Origin: Myxococcales bacterium
Lineage (GTDB): Bacteria; Myxococcota_A; UBA796; GCA-2862545
Direction: 5' to 3'
Assembly: GCA_019634415.1 (NCBI GenBank)
Contig: JAHQVJ010000113.1
Span: forward strand, 1-38,861
Length of the DNA stretch: 38,861 nucleotides
Numbering within the stretch: position 1 is the first letter of the stretch; every line of letters begins with the position of its first letter. Below the pieces are notes generated by a model. It made no database searches. It was not told the DNA's origin and was given only the letters and a program-made list of their open reading frames with translations. The position numbers and the translations under genes were made by a program. Of this stretch, positions 22,128 to 29,770 are shown one piece after another.

Positions 22128-23495
22128 ATGCCAAGCCTTCTGCCCATCTCGATGCTCATCGGGGCGAGCGCCCTCGCTGGCCCCATCGACCCACCTTCAC
22201 CGGTCGGAGCGGACGGCACCTACAACCCCCAGCGCTCCTTTGCACCGCTGGTGGAGGCCGTTCAGCCTGCCGTGGTCACCATCAAGGTGGGTGGCGGCGG
22301 CTCTGCCCGCGTTCCCCCCATCTTCGAGATGCTCGGGATCGCGCCCGACGACATGCCGGCTCCGCGCGGAGAAGGCAGCGGCTTCATCGTGAGCGAGGGT
22401 GGGCTGATGCTCACCAACCATCACGTGATCGCCAGCGGAGGCGATCTCGAGGTGGTGCTGCACGACGGATCCACCGCCGAGGCCCAGGTCCTCGGCAGCG
22501 ACGAGTCCATGGACATCGCACTGCTGCGCCTCGAGGGAGAGCGTGACTGGCCCCACGTGAAGCTCGGGGACAGCAGCGACGTGCAGGTCGGAGACTGGGT
22601 CCTCGCGATCGGCAACTCGCTGGGCCTCGGCCCCACCGCCACCTTCGGCATCGTGAGTGGCAAGGGGCGAGTGCTGGGGCACGACGTGTTCGGGCGGGAG
22701 TCCTTCATCCAGACGGACGCCGCCATCAACCAGGGGAACTCCGGAGGTCCCCTGTTCAACCTGGACGGTGAGGTGGTGGGCATGAACACCGCCATCATCG
22801 CGGGTGCCAACACCGTGGGGTTCTCCATCCCCTGCAACCTCATCGCCGAGGTGCTCGACGATCTGGAGCAGCGGGGCAAGGTGTCGCGCGGCTTCCTGGG
22901 GGTCCAGCCACAGACCCTCACCGACGAGCTCCGCACCGCATTCGGCGTGCGCGCGAAGAAGGGTGCCGTGGTCGCCAACGTGTTCGACGACACGCCCGCC
23001 GCCCGATCCGGTCTGGAGGATGGCGACGTCGTGGTGAAGGTGGACGACGCACCCATCGAGTCCGACACGGACCTCATCGCAGCCATCTCGAGCAAGCGGC
23101 CGGGCGATCAGGTGCAGCTCGAGATCGAGCGCAAGAAGAAGAAGCAGCGGCTACGGGTCGTGCTCGCCGAGCGACCTGGCGACGACGACGACGACGACGG
23201 CGAACCCGACGAGGACCAGAGCACCACCGAGCAGCTCGGGATGACGCTGACGGAGCTGTCCACAGAGGACGCCCGGCGGGCCGGGGTGCGCCGCGGCGTG
23301 GTGGTGCAGCGCATCGGTCGCAAGTCCATCGCCGAGGGGCGCCTGCAGCCGGGCGACATCATCGTGGAGGTCAACCGGCGCGAGGTGGATCAGCCCTCGG
23401 ACGTGGAGCGCATCCTGTCGCGCACCACGGGGTCGGCCTTCCTGCTGGTGATCCGCGACGACGCCCAGCAGTTCGTGGCGCTGCCGCTCCCATAG
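22128..23495 (+). CDS. HtrA/DegP-family periplasmic serine protease
   Basis: A 455-residue protein with a signal peptide (about 1-18), a trypsin-like domain with catalytic His99 in TNHHVI, Asp129 in SMDIALL and Ser205 in GNSGGP, then PDZ1 (about 265-350), a short Asp/Glu-rich linker and PDZ2 (about 370-455). This is the full DegP layout; it degrades or chaperones misfolded envelope proteins. The linker between the PDZ domains contains six consecutive Asp encoded by a (GAC)6 tract. The ATG has a CAGGGAG site. It opens a plus-strand run of five genes, separated by 95 bases from the next. Confidence 0.95.
   Translation: MPSLLPISMLIGASALAGPIDPPSPVGADGTYNPQRSFAPLVEAVQPAVVTIKVGGGGSARVPPIFEMLGIAPDDMPAPRGEGSGFIVSEGGLMLTNHHVIASGGDLEVVLHDGSTAEAQVLGSDESMDIALLRLEGERDWPHVKLGDSSDVQVGDWVLAIGNSLGLGPTATFGIVSGKGRVLGHDVFGRESFIQTDAAINQGNSGGPLFNLDGEVVGMNTAIIAGANTVGFSIPCNLIAEVLDDLEQRGKVSRGFLGVQPQTLTDELRTAFGVRAKKGAVVANVFDDTPAARSGLEDGDVVVKVDDAPIESDTDLIAAISSKRPGDQVQLEIERKKKKQRLRVVLAERPGDDDDDDGEPDEDQSTTEQLGMTLTELSTEDARRAGVRRGVVVQRIGRKSIAEGRLQPGDIIVEVNRREVDQPSDVERILSRTTGSAFLLVIRDDAQQFVALPLP
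23181..23198 (+). repeat. (GAC)6 trinucleotide tract
   Basis: Six perfect GAC copies encode the poly-Asp stretch in the linker between the two PDZ domains of the HtrA-like protein. Slippage here would change only the number of Asp residues and keep the frame, so length variation between strains is plausible. Confidence 0.8.
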
Positions 23496-23590
23496 GGAGC
23501 CGCCCCTTCGGGGTCGAATCGATGTGAGGAGCCACGACCAGCGCCACAGCGGTGGCTCTCCGTAGTATTGGGGCACCCTGGAAGGTGCCC
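23496..23590 (+). other. Spacer after the protease gene with two inverted repeats
   Basis: The 95-base spacer holds a short CCCC-TTC-GGGG stem at 23503-23513 just after the stop codon, and a 7-bp stem GAGCCAC/GTGGCTC at 23529-23535 and 23552-23558 with a 16-base loop. Neither is followed by a T-run, so they are weak terminator candidates. The ribosome site GGAAGG of the next gene lies at the end of the spacer. Confidence 0.35.
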
Positions 23591-25276
23591 ATGTTCGACG
23601 ACTTCATGATCCTCGGTGGCGCAGGCCTGGTCGGCCTGCAGGTGTGTCGGCGGATCCTCACCGACATGCAACCCAAGAAGATCGTGGTGGCCTCGTTGTT
23701 CGAGGCCGAGGCCGACAAGGCCGTGGCGACCCTGCGTGGAGAGTTCGGCGACGGCGTGTCGTTCCTCCCTGCGTGGGGCAACCTCTTCGTGCCCACCGAT
23801 CTGGCGATGGTCCCACGCGCCGAGATGCTGTCGGACTCCGCCACGCGTCGGCGGATGCTCCAGTGGCTGTACGGAACGTTCGAGGCCGCCTACGAGCAGA
23901 ACCACCTGGTTCGCCTGATCGCCACCCACCGCCCCCACGTCGTCGTGGACTGCGTCAACACCGCCACGGGGCTGTCGTACCAGAACGTCTTCGACGGCGC
24001 GAAGAAGGTGATGGACTGGATGGGGGCTCCCGACGAGAGCTTTCCGGCGGAGGGCGTGGAGGATCTGGAGCACTTCCTGCTGTCGCAGTCGGTGCCCCAG
24101 CTGATTCGCCACGTGCGGTTCGTGCACCGGGCCACCAGCGAGAACAACACCCGCGTCTACGTGAAGGTGGGCACCACCGGCACGGGTGGAATGGGTCTGA
24201 ACATCCCCTACACACACTCCGAGGACAAGCCCTCCAAGGTCCTTCTCGCCAAGACGGAGGCAGCCTTCGGGCACACCGGGCTGCTCTTTCTCCTCGCGCG
24301 CACGCCAAACGCGCCGATTGTGAAGGAAGTGAAACCCGCCGCGATGATCGGCTACCGCGGGGTGAGGACCATCCAAGTCAGCGACCGGCACGGAAACACC
24401 AAGATCTTCGAGCCCCAGGTCATGCGGGTCGAGGGAGCCTTGGAGCTACGCGATCAGCCAGAGCGCTACGCGTCGGTCGGAGACCTGGTGTTGTCGGTGG
24501 TGGACACGGGCGAGAACGGGCTGTTCACCCGCGGAGAGTTCGCCGCGATCACCGCTCTGGGGCAGATGGAGTACATCACGCCCGAGGAGATCGCGCGGGT
24601 GGTGGCCCACGAGATCCGCGGCGCCAACACCGGCCAAGACGTGATCAGCGCCATCGACTCCGCGGTGCTCAACCCCTCCTACAAGGCAGGGCTGGTGCGC
24701 GAGGCCGCACTGCACGACCTGGTACAGGCCGAGGCTGCTTCCGGATTGCCGTCCATCGCGCTGGGACGCCTGGGCCCGCCCGAGCTGTCGAAGCTGCTGT
24801 TCGAGGCCCAGCTCCTCAAGGAGAAGTACGGCTCGCTGCGAGCCACGCTCCAGGGCGACTACGGTCCCCGCACCGCCGTCGAGGTGTCGACGGGCATGGT
24901 GTCCCAGCTGGCACAGAGCAAGGTCCGTACCCTCGCCCCCAGCATCGGCATCCCCATCTTGTCCGCCGATGGCGCGTCGCTGCTTCGCGGCCCCCGCGTG
25001 AACGTGCCCGAGGTGTCCGGCCACAGCACCACGGTGCCCCTGGGCGACGTGGATCGGGTGGATGCCTGGGCCAAGAAGGGCTGGATCGACCTGCGTCCCG
25101 CCAATGTCGCGGTGTGGTTGGAGCGCCTGAATCGCATGAGCGCCACCCGTGTCGAGCTGCGCGACACCGGCAGCGCCGCCGCCAACATCCGCACCTACGT
25201 GCCCGCCTCCTTCGAGATCGGAGAGGTGGTGGCGTGGATCTTCAACAACGAGATGGGAGGACATCGAATCAAATGA
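23591..25276 (+). CDS. Large NAD(P)-binding Rossmann-fold protein, function unknown
   Basis: A 561-residue protein. The N-terminus (MFDDFMILGGAGLVG) carries a GGAGLVG dinucleotide loop as in extended short-chain dehydrogenases and epimerases. A strand VVVDCVNTATG and a basic HRATSENNTR region follow, then a long C-terminal half of mixed helices without a signature I know. No Tyr-x3-Lys pair is visible at the expected place, so it may bind the nucleotide without classic dehydrogenase chemistry. The start is ATG 23591 with GGAAGG upstream; ATG 23552 lacks a site. Its stop overlaps the kinase ATG (ATGA), so the two proteins are probably made together. It could be a kinase substrate or partner. 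Confidence 0.75.
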   Translation: MFDDFMILGGAGLVGLQVCRRILTDMQPKKIVVASLFEAEADKAVATLRGEFGDGVSFLPAWGNLFVPTDLAMVPRAEMLSDSATRRRMLQWLYGTFEAAYEQNHLVRLIATHRPHVVVDCVNTATGLSYQNVFDGAKKVMDWMGAPDESFPAEGVEDLEHFLLSQSVPQLIRHVRFVHRATSENNTRVYVKVGTTGTGGMGLNIPYTHSEDKPSKVLLAKTEAAFGHTGLLFLLARTPNAPIVKEVKPAAMIGYRGVRTIQVSDRHGNTKIFEPQVMRVEGALELRDQPERYASVGDLVLSVVDTGENGLFTRGEFAAITALGQMEYITPEEIARVVAHEIRGANTGQDVISAIDSAVLNPSYKAGLVREAALHDLVQAEAASGLPSIALGRLGPPELSKLLFEAQLLKEKYGSLRATLQGDYGPRTAVEVSTGMVSQLAQSKVRTLAPSIGIPILSADGASLLRGPRVNVPEVSGHSTTVPLGDVDRVDAWAKKGWIDLRPANVAVWLERLNRMSATRVELRDTGSAAANIRTYVPASFEIGEVVAWIFNNEMGGHRIK

Positions 25277-26598
25277 GCCGAGGAATGCCAGCGTTCAAGC
25301 TTCTCGAGATCGCCGCCGCTGGCACGTTCGGCACCGTCTGCATCGTCAAGGACCTGGATCGGGGCACGCTGGTGGCCCTGAAGGTCCTCAAGGACACCCA
25401 CCTCAACCGTCCCCGCGTGATCGCCCGCACCAAGGACGAGGCGCTCATGCTCAGCCAGATCCACCACCCGGGGATCGTGCGGGTGGACGGACTGCTGACC
25501 ATCGAGGGCCGGCCCGTGATCGCCATGGACTGGGTGCGTGGGCTGTCCCTCGAGGCGATCCTGCACCCCAGGAAGCAGGGTCTGCCCATGCCCATCGGGG
25601 TGGAGATCGTGCGCCAGGCGGCGCTGGCCCTGGGCGCGGCCTACCACGCTGTTCCCCTCGGGGGCCGCGCCCCCATGCACATCATCCATCGCGACGTGAA
25701 GCCGTCGAACATGCTCTTGTCGGTGGACGGCGAGCTCAAGGTGGTGGACTTCGGCATCGCGCGGGGTGAGTTCGCGGGCAAGGAAGCCAAGACCCTGAGC
25801 ATGGTCCTCGGCGCGCGTGGCTACCTCGCACCCGAGCGCCTCGACGGCTACGACGACAAGCCCAGCTGCGACATCTACTCCCTTGGCGTGGTGCTCCACG
25901 AGCTCGTCACGGGGCGACATGCCGTGCTGTCGGTGCACCGGGACTACCACAACCAGGCGCTACAGAAACACCTCGCCGCCGTGCAGATCGACGGCCTCGG
26001 CGAGCCCGGCCACGCACTCCTGCGCAGCCTCGTCGCAGACATGTGCTGCTACGAGGAAGAGGACCGACCCGACCACGAGACCCTGGCGCGACGCCTCGGG
26101 GAGCTGCAGGATCAGCTCGGGCTCTCCCGGGATCTCTCGGCGTGGGCGACGGCGGAGGTGTTTCCCCAGTTCCGGGATCGCCCGCGGATCCGCCCCATCG
26201 ACCATCCCTCCTACCCGCAGCTGGCCTTCCTGGAGCGGCAGGCACGCAAGGTCCAGTTCCCGGCTCCTCCCGACGTGGACCAGGAGCTGCGCCTGTTCCT
26301 GAAGCAGCCCGGGTGGTGGGAGGACCTGCACGACCTCGAGATCATCCTCGTCAAGAATCCGCACTGGTCCGAGGCGCCTTTCCTGGAGCGACTCCCCAGC
26401 GGCCACCGCTCCTGGTGGCGCTTCTGGGGCGGGCCAGAGGTCGACAGCAACGAGATCGTGGCGATCCTCGACGTGCTGCGCCACCGCCCCAGCCGCGACG
26501 TGCTGCAGCGCGCCGAGCAGCTGCGCCGGCACTCCGACGACAACATCGCCCTGGCCGCTCAGCGACTCCTCGATCGAGCCCACCTCGCCGCGCGTTAA
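25273..26598 (+). CDS. Soluble Hanks-type Ser/Thr protein kinase
   Basis: A 441-residue protein with a kinase domain at about 8-290: an atypical Gly loop AAAGTFGTV, ATP lysine K37 in VALKVL, catalytic HRDVKPSN at 139-146, DFG at 159-161 and APE at 186-188. All catalytic residues are present, but the first Gly of the loop is replaced. The C-terminal 150 residues are hydrophilic, rich in Trp and Arg, with no transmembrane helix and no known sensor domain. It is thus cytosolic, unlike the membrane kinase at 35827. It is translationally coupled to the Rossmann protein and followed 23 bases later by the aconitase gene. Confidence 0.92.
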   Translation: MSRGMPAFKLLEIAAAGTFGTVCIVKDLDRGTLVALKVLKDTHLNRPRVIARTKDEALMLSQIHHPGIVRVDGLLTIEGRPVIAMDWVRGLSLEAILHPRKQGLPMPIGVEIVRQAALALGAAYHAVPLGGRAPMHIIHRDVKPSNMLLSVDGELKVVDFGIARGEFAGKEAKTLSMVLGARGYLAPERLDGYDDKPSCDIYSLGVVLHELVTGRHAVLSVHRDYHNQALQKHLAAVQIDGLGEPGHALLRSLVADMCCYEEEDRPDHETLARRLGELQDQLGLSRDLSAWATAEVFPQFRDRPRIRPIDHPSYPQLAFLERQARKVQFPAPPDVDQELRLFLKQPGWWEDLHDLEIILVKNPHWSEAPFLERLPSGHRSWWRFWGGPEVDSNEIVAILDVLRHRPSRDVLQRAEQLRRHSDDNIALAAQRLLDRAHLAAR

Positions 26599-26621
26599 GG
26601 AGCCGGCCCGAGGAGAGAGCC

Positions 26622-28556
26622 ATGAAGGCCACTGGCCGCATCCTCCACCTCGTCGACGACGCCGATGCGATCAAGCGGCAGCTCGACGGGGAGGACCTGC
26701 CTACGAAACCTGATCTGGACTACGCCTACGGCGTCAACACGGACCTGATCATCTCCGGTCGAGCCTGCACCCTGGGCTACACCGGCGAGATCCTGGGTCC
26801 CTACTTCCTGGAGAACTTCCTCGACACCGTCCACAAGGACGGCATCAAGGACGGCGGCTTCCAGGTGGTGGTGGGTGGCCATGCCTACGGCTCGGGCTCG
26901 AGCCGCGAGGTGGCGGTGGTGGCCCACGAGGGCGCCGGGATCGAGCTGGTGGTGGCCGACAGCTTCCAGCGGATCTTCCAAGAGAACATGGTCTACAGCG
27001 GCATGCCGTTCACCACGGATCGCTCCGTGCTGGATCGTCTGGCCGCGGGCGAGGACGTGGATCTGTCGGCGCTGTCGGAGGATCTTCCCCCGTTCTTTCG
27101 GGCGGTCGCCGCAGCTGGCGGGCTCATGCGGTACGGCACCCAGCTGCTGGACGGCGAGGTGGGCCCCACCTACGACTGCGACGTGGCCGAGCGCCCCATG
27201 AACATCGCGGAGAAGCTCATCGCCCGCCGCACGTGGCGCAGCAACGACGCGGCGGACGGCATCGCCAGCGTGCAGCCCGGCGACCAGGTGCTGTGCAGGG
27301 CGTCCTTCCGCGGCATGCACGAGTACACCACCGGCATGGTGATGGACCTGTACGCCAAGGAGTGGGGAGACGCCCCCATGGACCGCCCCGATCAGGTGGC
27401 GGCCTTCGAGGACCACTTCGTGCTCATCAGCCACGAGGCCGTGCCCGACTTCGCCAAGAAGGCGCGCCTCGCACCCGCCATGAAGCTCACCGACGAGATG
27501 GTGGAGGCCAGCGAGCGCAACGGGATCCGCCTGCACGGCCCGGGGCGCGCCCATCCTCCCGGCGTGTGCCACCGGGTGGTGGTGGAGGAGTACTCGGTGC
27601 CGGGCGACATCGTGGTGCTCACCGACAGCCACAGTCCCACGGCGGGCGTGCTCAACGCCTTCGCCTTCGGCGTGGGCTCCACGGCCATGGCCTTCGCACT
27701 GCGCACGGGCCTCGTGCCCGTCACGGTGCCCAAGGTGGTGCGCGTGGAGGTCACGGGCACCGCCAAGGGCGTGCTGTCTCCCAAGGACCTGATCCTGCAC
27801 CTGATCGGCGACCCCTTCTTCCGCGAGGAGCACTGGCGGGAGTCCCCCACCGACACGTGCATCATCGAGTTCGGAGGACCGGGCCTGGCCCAGTGGAACG
27901 TCGACGAGCTGTCCGTCCTCACCAACATGACGGTGGAGGGCGGCTTGATGACGGGCATCGTGGAGCCGTGCCAGCCCATCGTGGACTTCCTGAAGGAGCG
28001 CCGCGGCATCGACGTCACCGACGCTCTGGTTCATCCGGATCCGGGCGCCAGCTACGCGCGCACCCTCACCATCGATCTCGACGAGGTCCCGCTGACGGTG
28101 GCCACCCCAGGCGACTCGCGCAACCGGGCGCCGCTTCAGGAGCACACCGAGGTGGGCGTACAGAACGTGGTGATCGCGAGCTGCACGGGAGGGTCGCTGG
28201 CCGACCTGCGGGCCGCAGCCGACGTGCTCCGCGGACGCCGCTTGGCGGACGGGATCCGGCTCACCGTCACGCCCTCGTCCACCCGCGTCGCCGAAGACGC
28301 CGAGGAGGAAGGACTCCTCGAGCTGTTTCGCGGCATGGGGGCGCTGGTCACCACGCCGGGGTGCGGCAGCTGCATCGGCAACGGACCAGGCATTCCCCTG
28401 CCCGGCGAGACTACCGCGAGCACCACCAACCGAAACTTCGCCCGGCGCATGGGTGCACCAGGGCCCGTCTACCTGGTGTCCCCGGCGGTGGCCGCTGCGT
28501 CGGCCGTGACGGGTCGGCTCACCGATCCGCGCACGCTGGGCGACCGAGACGCCTGA
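26622..28556 (+). CDS. Aconitase-family hydratase with swivel domain first
   Basis: A 644-residue protein. Residues about 10-185 are the LeuD/aconitase swivel domain (VNTDLIISGRACTLGYTGE, then GGHAYGSGSSREVA), and residues about 200-640 are the [4Fe-4S] catalytic part (LTDSHSPTAGVLNAFAFG). The cluster ligands are C521 in ASCTGG and C581/C584 in PGCGSCIGNGPG. The swivel-before-catalytic order resembles AcnB, but the AcnB HEAT-like domain is missing and the length is that of a LeuD-LeuC fusion. It may be an aconitase, a homoaconitase or an isopropylmalate isomerase; I lean to aconitase but cannot decide. A GAGGAGAG site precedes ATG 26622. Cytoplasmic. Confidence 0.88.
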   Translation: MKATGRILHLVDDADAIKRQLDGEDLPTKPDLDYAYGVNTDLIISGRACTLGYTGEILGPYFLENFLDTVHKDGIKDGGFQVVVGGHAYGSGSSREVAVVAHEGAGIELVVADSFQRIFQENMVYSGMPFTTDRSVLDRLAAGEDVDLSALSEDLPPFFRAVAAAGGLMRYGTQLLDGEVGPTYDCDVAERPMNIAEKLIARRTWRSNDAADGIASVQPGDQVLCRASFRGMHEYTTGMVMDLYAKEWGDAPMDRPDQVAAFEDHFVLISHEAVPDFAKKARLAPAMKLTDEMVEASERNGIRLHGPGRAHPPGVCHRVVVEEYSVPGDIVVLTDSHSPTAGVLNAFAFGVGSTAMAFALRTGLVPVTVPKVVRVEVTGTAKGVLSPKDLILHLIGDPFFREEHWRESPTDTCIIEFGGPGLAQWNVDELSVLTNMTVEGGLMTGIVEPCQPIVDFLKERRGIDVTDALVHPDPGASYARTLTIDLDEVPLTVATPGDSRNRAPLQEHTEVGVQNVVIASCTGGSLADLRAAADVLRGRRLADGIRLTVTPSSTRVAEDAEEEGLLELFRGMGALVTTPGCGSCIGNGPGIPLPGETTASTTNRNFARRMGAPGPVYLVSPAVAAASAVTGRLTDPRTLGDRDA

Positions 28557-28559
28557 CCG

Positions 28560-29330
28560 ATGCGCATCTGTACCTGGAACGTCAACAGCCTTCGCGCCCG
28601 CATGGAGCACCTCGAGCGCTTCGTGCGGGAGTCCGATCCCGACGTGATCTGCTTGCAGGAGCTCAAGCTCGCGCAAGACCAGATCCCCGTCGACGCCCTG
28701 AAGGCCCTCGGCTTCCCCCACGTCGTGACCTGGGGACAGCCCGCCTACAACGGGGTGGCGCTGCTGTCGAAGGAGCCCGTCGACGATCCACAGACGGGCT
28801 TCGCCGACTTCGACGACGACAACGCCCGGGTGGTGGCGGGCACCGTCGCCGGGATTCGGATCTACGGGCTGTACACGCCCAATGGCCAGGCCGTGGGAAC
28901 CGACAAGTTCCTCTACAAGCTGCGGTGGCTCGAGCAGCTGCGCACGGAGCTCGACCGCTACGACCCCGCGGACGACGTACTGGTCTGCGGCGACATGAAC
29001 ATCGCGCCCGGCGACCTCGACGTGTGGGATCCCTTCAAGGCCGAGGGCAGCGTGCTGTGTCACCCCGACGAGCGATCCAGGCTGCAACGGATCCATGACT
29101 GGGGCCTGACCGACGCCTTTCGCGACCGCAACCCCTTCGAGTCCGCCTTCACGTGGTGGGACTACCAGAAGATGGGGTTCAGCCGGAACCACGGCATGCG
29201 GATCGACCACGTGATGCTCACGAAGAGCCTGCTGGCTCGTTGCACCGAGGTCACCATCCACCGCGACGTACGTGGCTGGGACACGCCTTCCGACCACGCT
29301 CCGGTGTCGGTGGACCTCAAGCGCCCATGA
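28560..29330 (+). CDS. xth: Exodeoxyribonuclease III (AP endonuclease)
   Basis: A 256-residue member of the EEP nuclease family. Metal and catalytic residues are in order: N7 in TWNVNS, E34 in LQELKL, the GLYTPNGQ strand, GDMNIAP, the FTWWDYQ loop, RIDHVMLT and the final SDHAPV. It incises DNA 5' of abasic sites and removes 3' blocks in base-excision repair. The start is the ATG 4 bases after the aconitase stop, so it is part of the same transcript. Length is typical (about 256-270). Its end overlaps the convergent yjbQ gene by 14 bases. Confidence 0.95.
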   Translation: MRICTWNVNSLRARMEHLERFVRESDPDVICLQELKLAQDQIPVDALKALGFPHVVTWGQPAYNGVALLSKEPVDDPQTGFADFDDDNARVVAGTVAGIRIYGLYTPNGQAVGTDKFLYKLRWLEQLRTELDRYDPADDVLVCGDMNIAPGDLDVWDPFKAEGSVLCHPDERSRLQRIHDWGLTDAFRDRNPFESAFTWWDYQKMGFSRNHGMRIDHVMLTKSLLARCTEVTIHRDVRGWDTPSDHAPVSVDLKRP

Positions 29331-29733
29331 GCTGAACCACGAGCTTGCGGGCGTGGGGCGCCCGGCGATGCTCCCACAGGTAGATCCCCTGCCAGGTCCC
29401 CAGCGCCATGTGGCCCCGCAGCACCGGGATCATCAGCTGGGTCTGGGTCAGCGCCGACCGGATGTGGGCAGGCATGTCGTCGGGGCCTTCGTCATCGTGC
29501 TCGTAGCCTGCTCCTTCGGGAGCGATGCGCTCCATGAAGCGCTGCAGATCCCGCAGCACCGCCGGATCCGCGTTCTCCTGGATCACCAGGGACGCGCTGG
29601 TGTGCCGCACGAACACGGTGCACTGGGCCTGCGCCATCCGCGCCGCCGTCACGATCCCAGCCACCTCCGCCGTCACCTCGTACAGTCCGGCTCCCTCGGT
29701 GCGAACCAGCATCTCGTCGGTGTGCAGCCGCAT
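29317..29733 (-). CDS. yjbQ: YjbQ family protein (UPF0047)
   Basis: A 138-residue protein that matches the family throughout: TVFVRHTSASLVIQENADP, a YEHDDEGPDDMPAH stretch, and the signature GHMALGTWQGIYLWEH. The ATG at 29733 has GGGAGG 6 bases upstream, and the total length equals the family norm. YjbQ-type proteins form a small trimeric beta fold; a thiamin phosphate synthase side activity has been reported for some, but the physiological role is uncertain. It stands alone on the minus strand between xth and the repeat protein. Confidence 0.93.
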   Translation of the reverse strand: MRLHTDEMLVRTEGAGLYEVTAEVAGIVTAARMAQAQCTVFVRHTSASLVIQENADPAVLRDLQRFMERIAPEGAGYEHDDEGPDDMPAHIRSALTQTQLMIPVLRGHMALGTWQGIYLWEHRRAPHARKLVVQLMGA

Positions 29734-29770
29734 CGCGTCCTCCCACACGAGGTGGAGTAGCATCCGCGAC

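Noticed and set aside
26595..29297. 900-residue minus-strand open frame opposite aconitase and xth
   Set aside because: It is His/Gly/Val-rich with no motif, mirrors two well-supported genes, and is explained by high GC at third codon positions.
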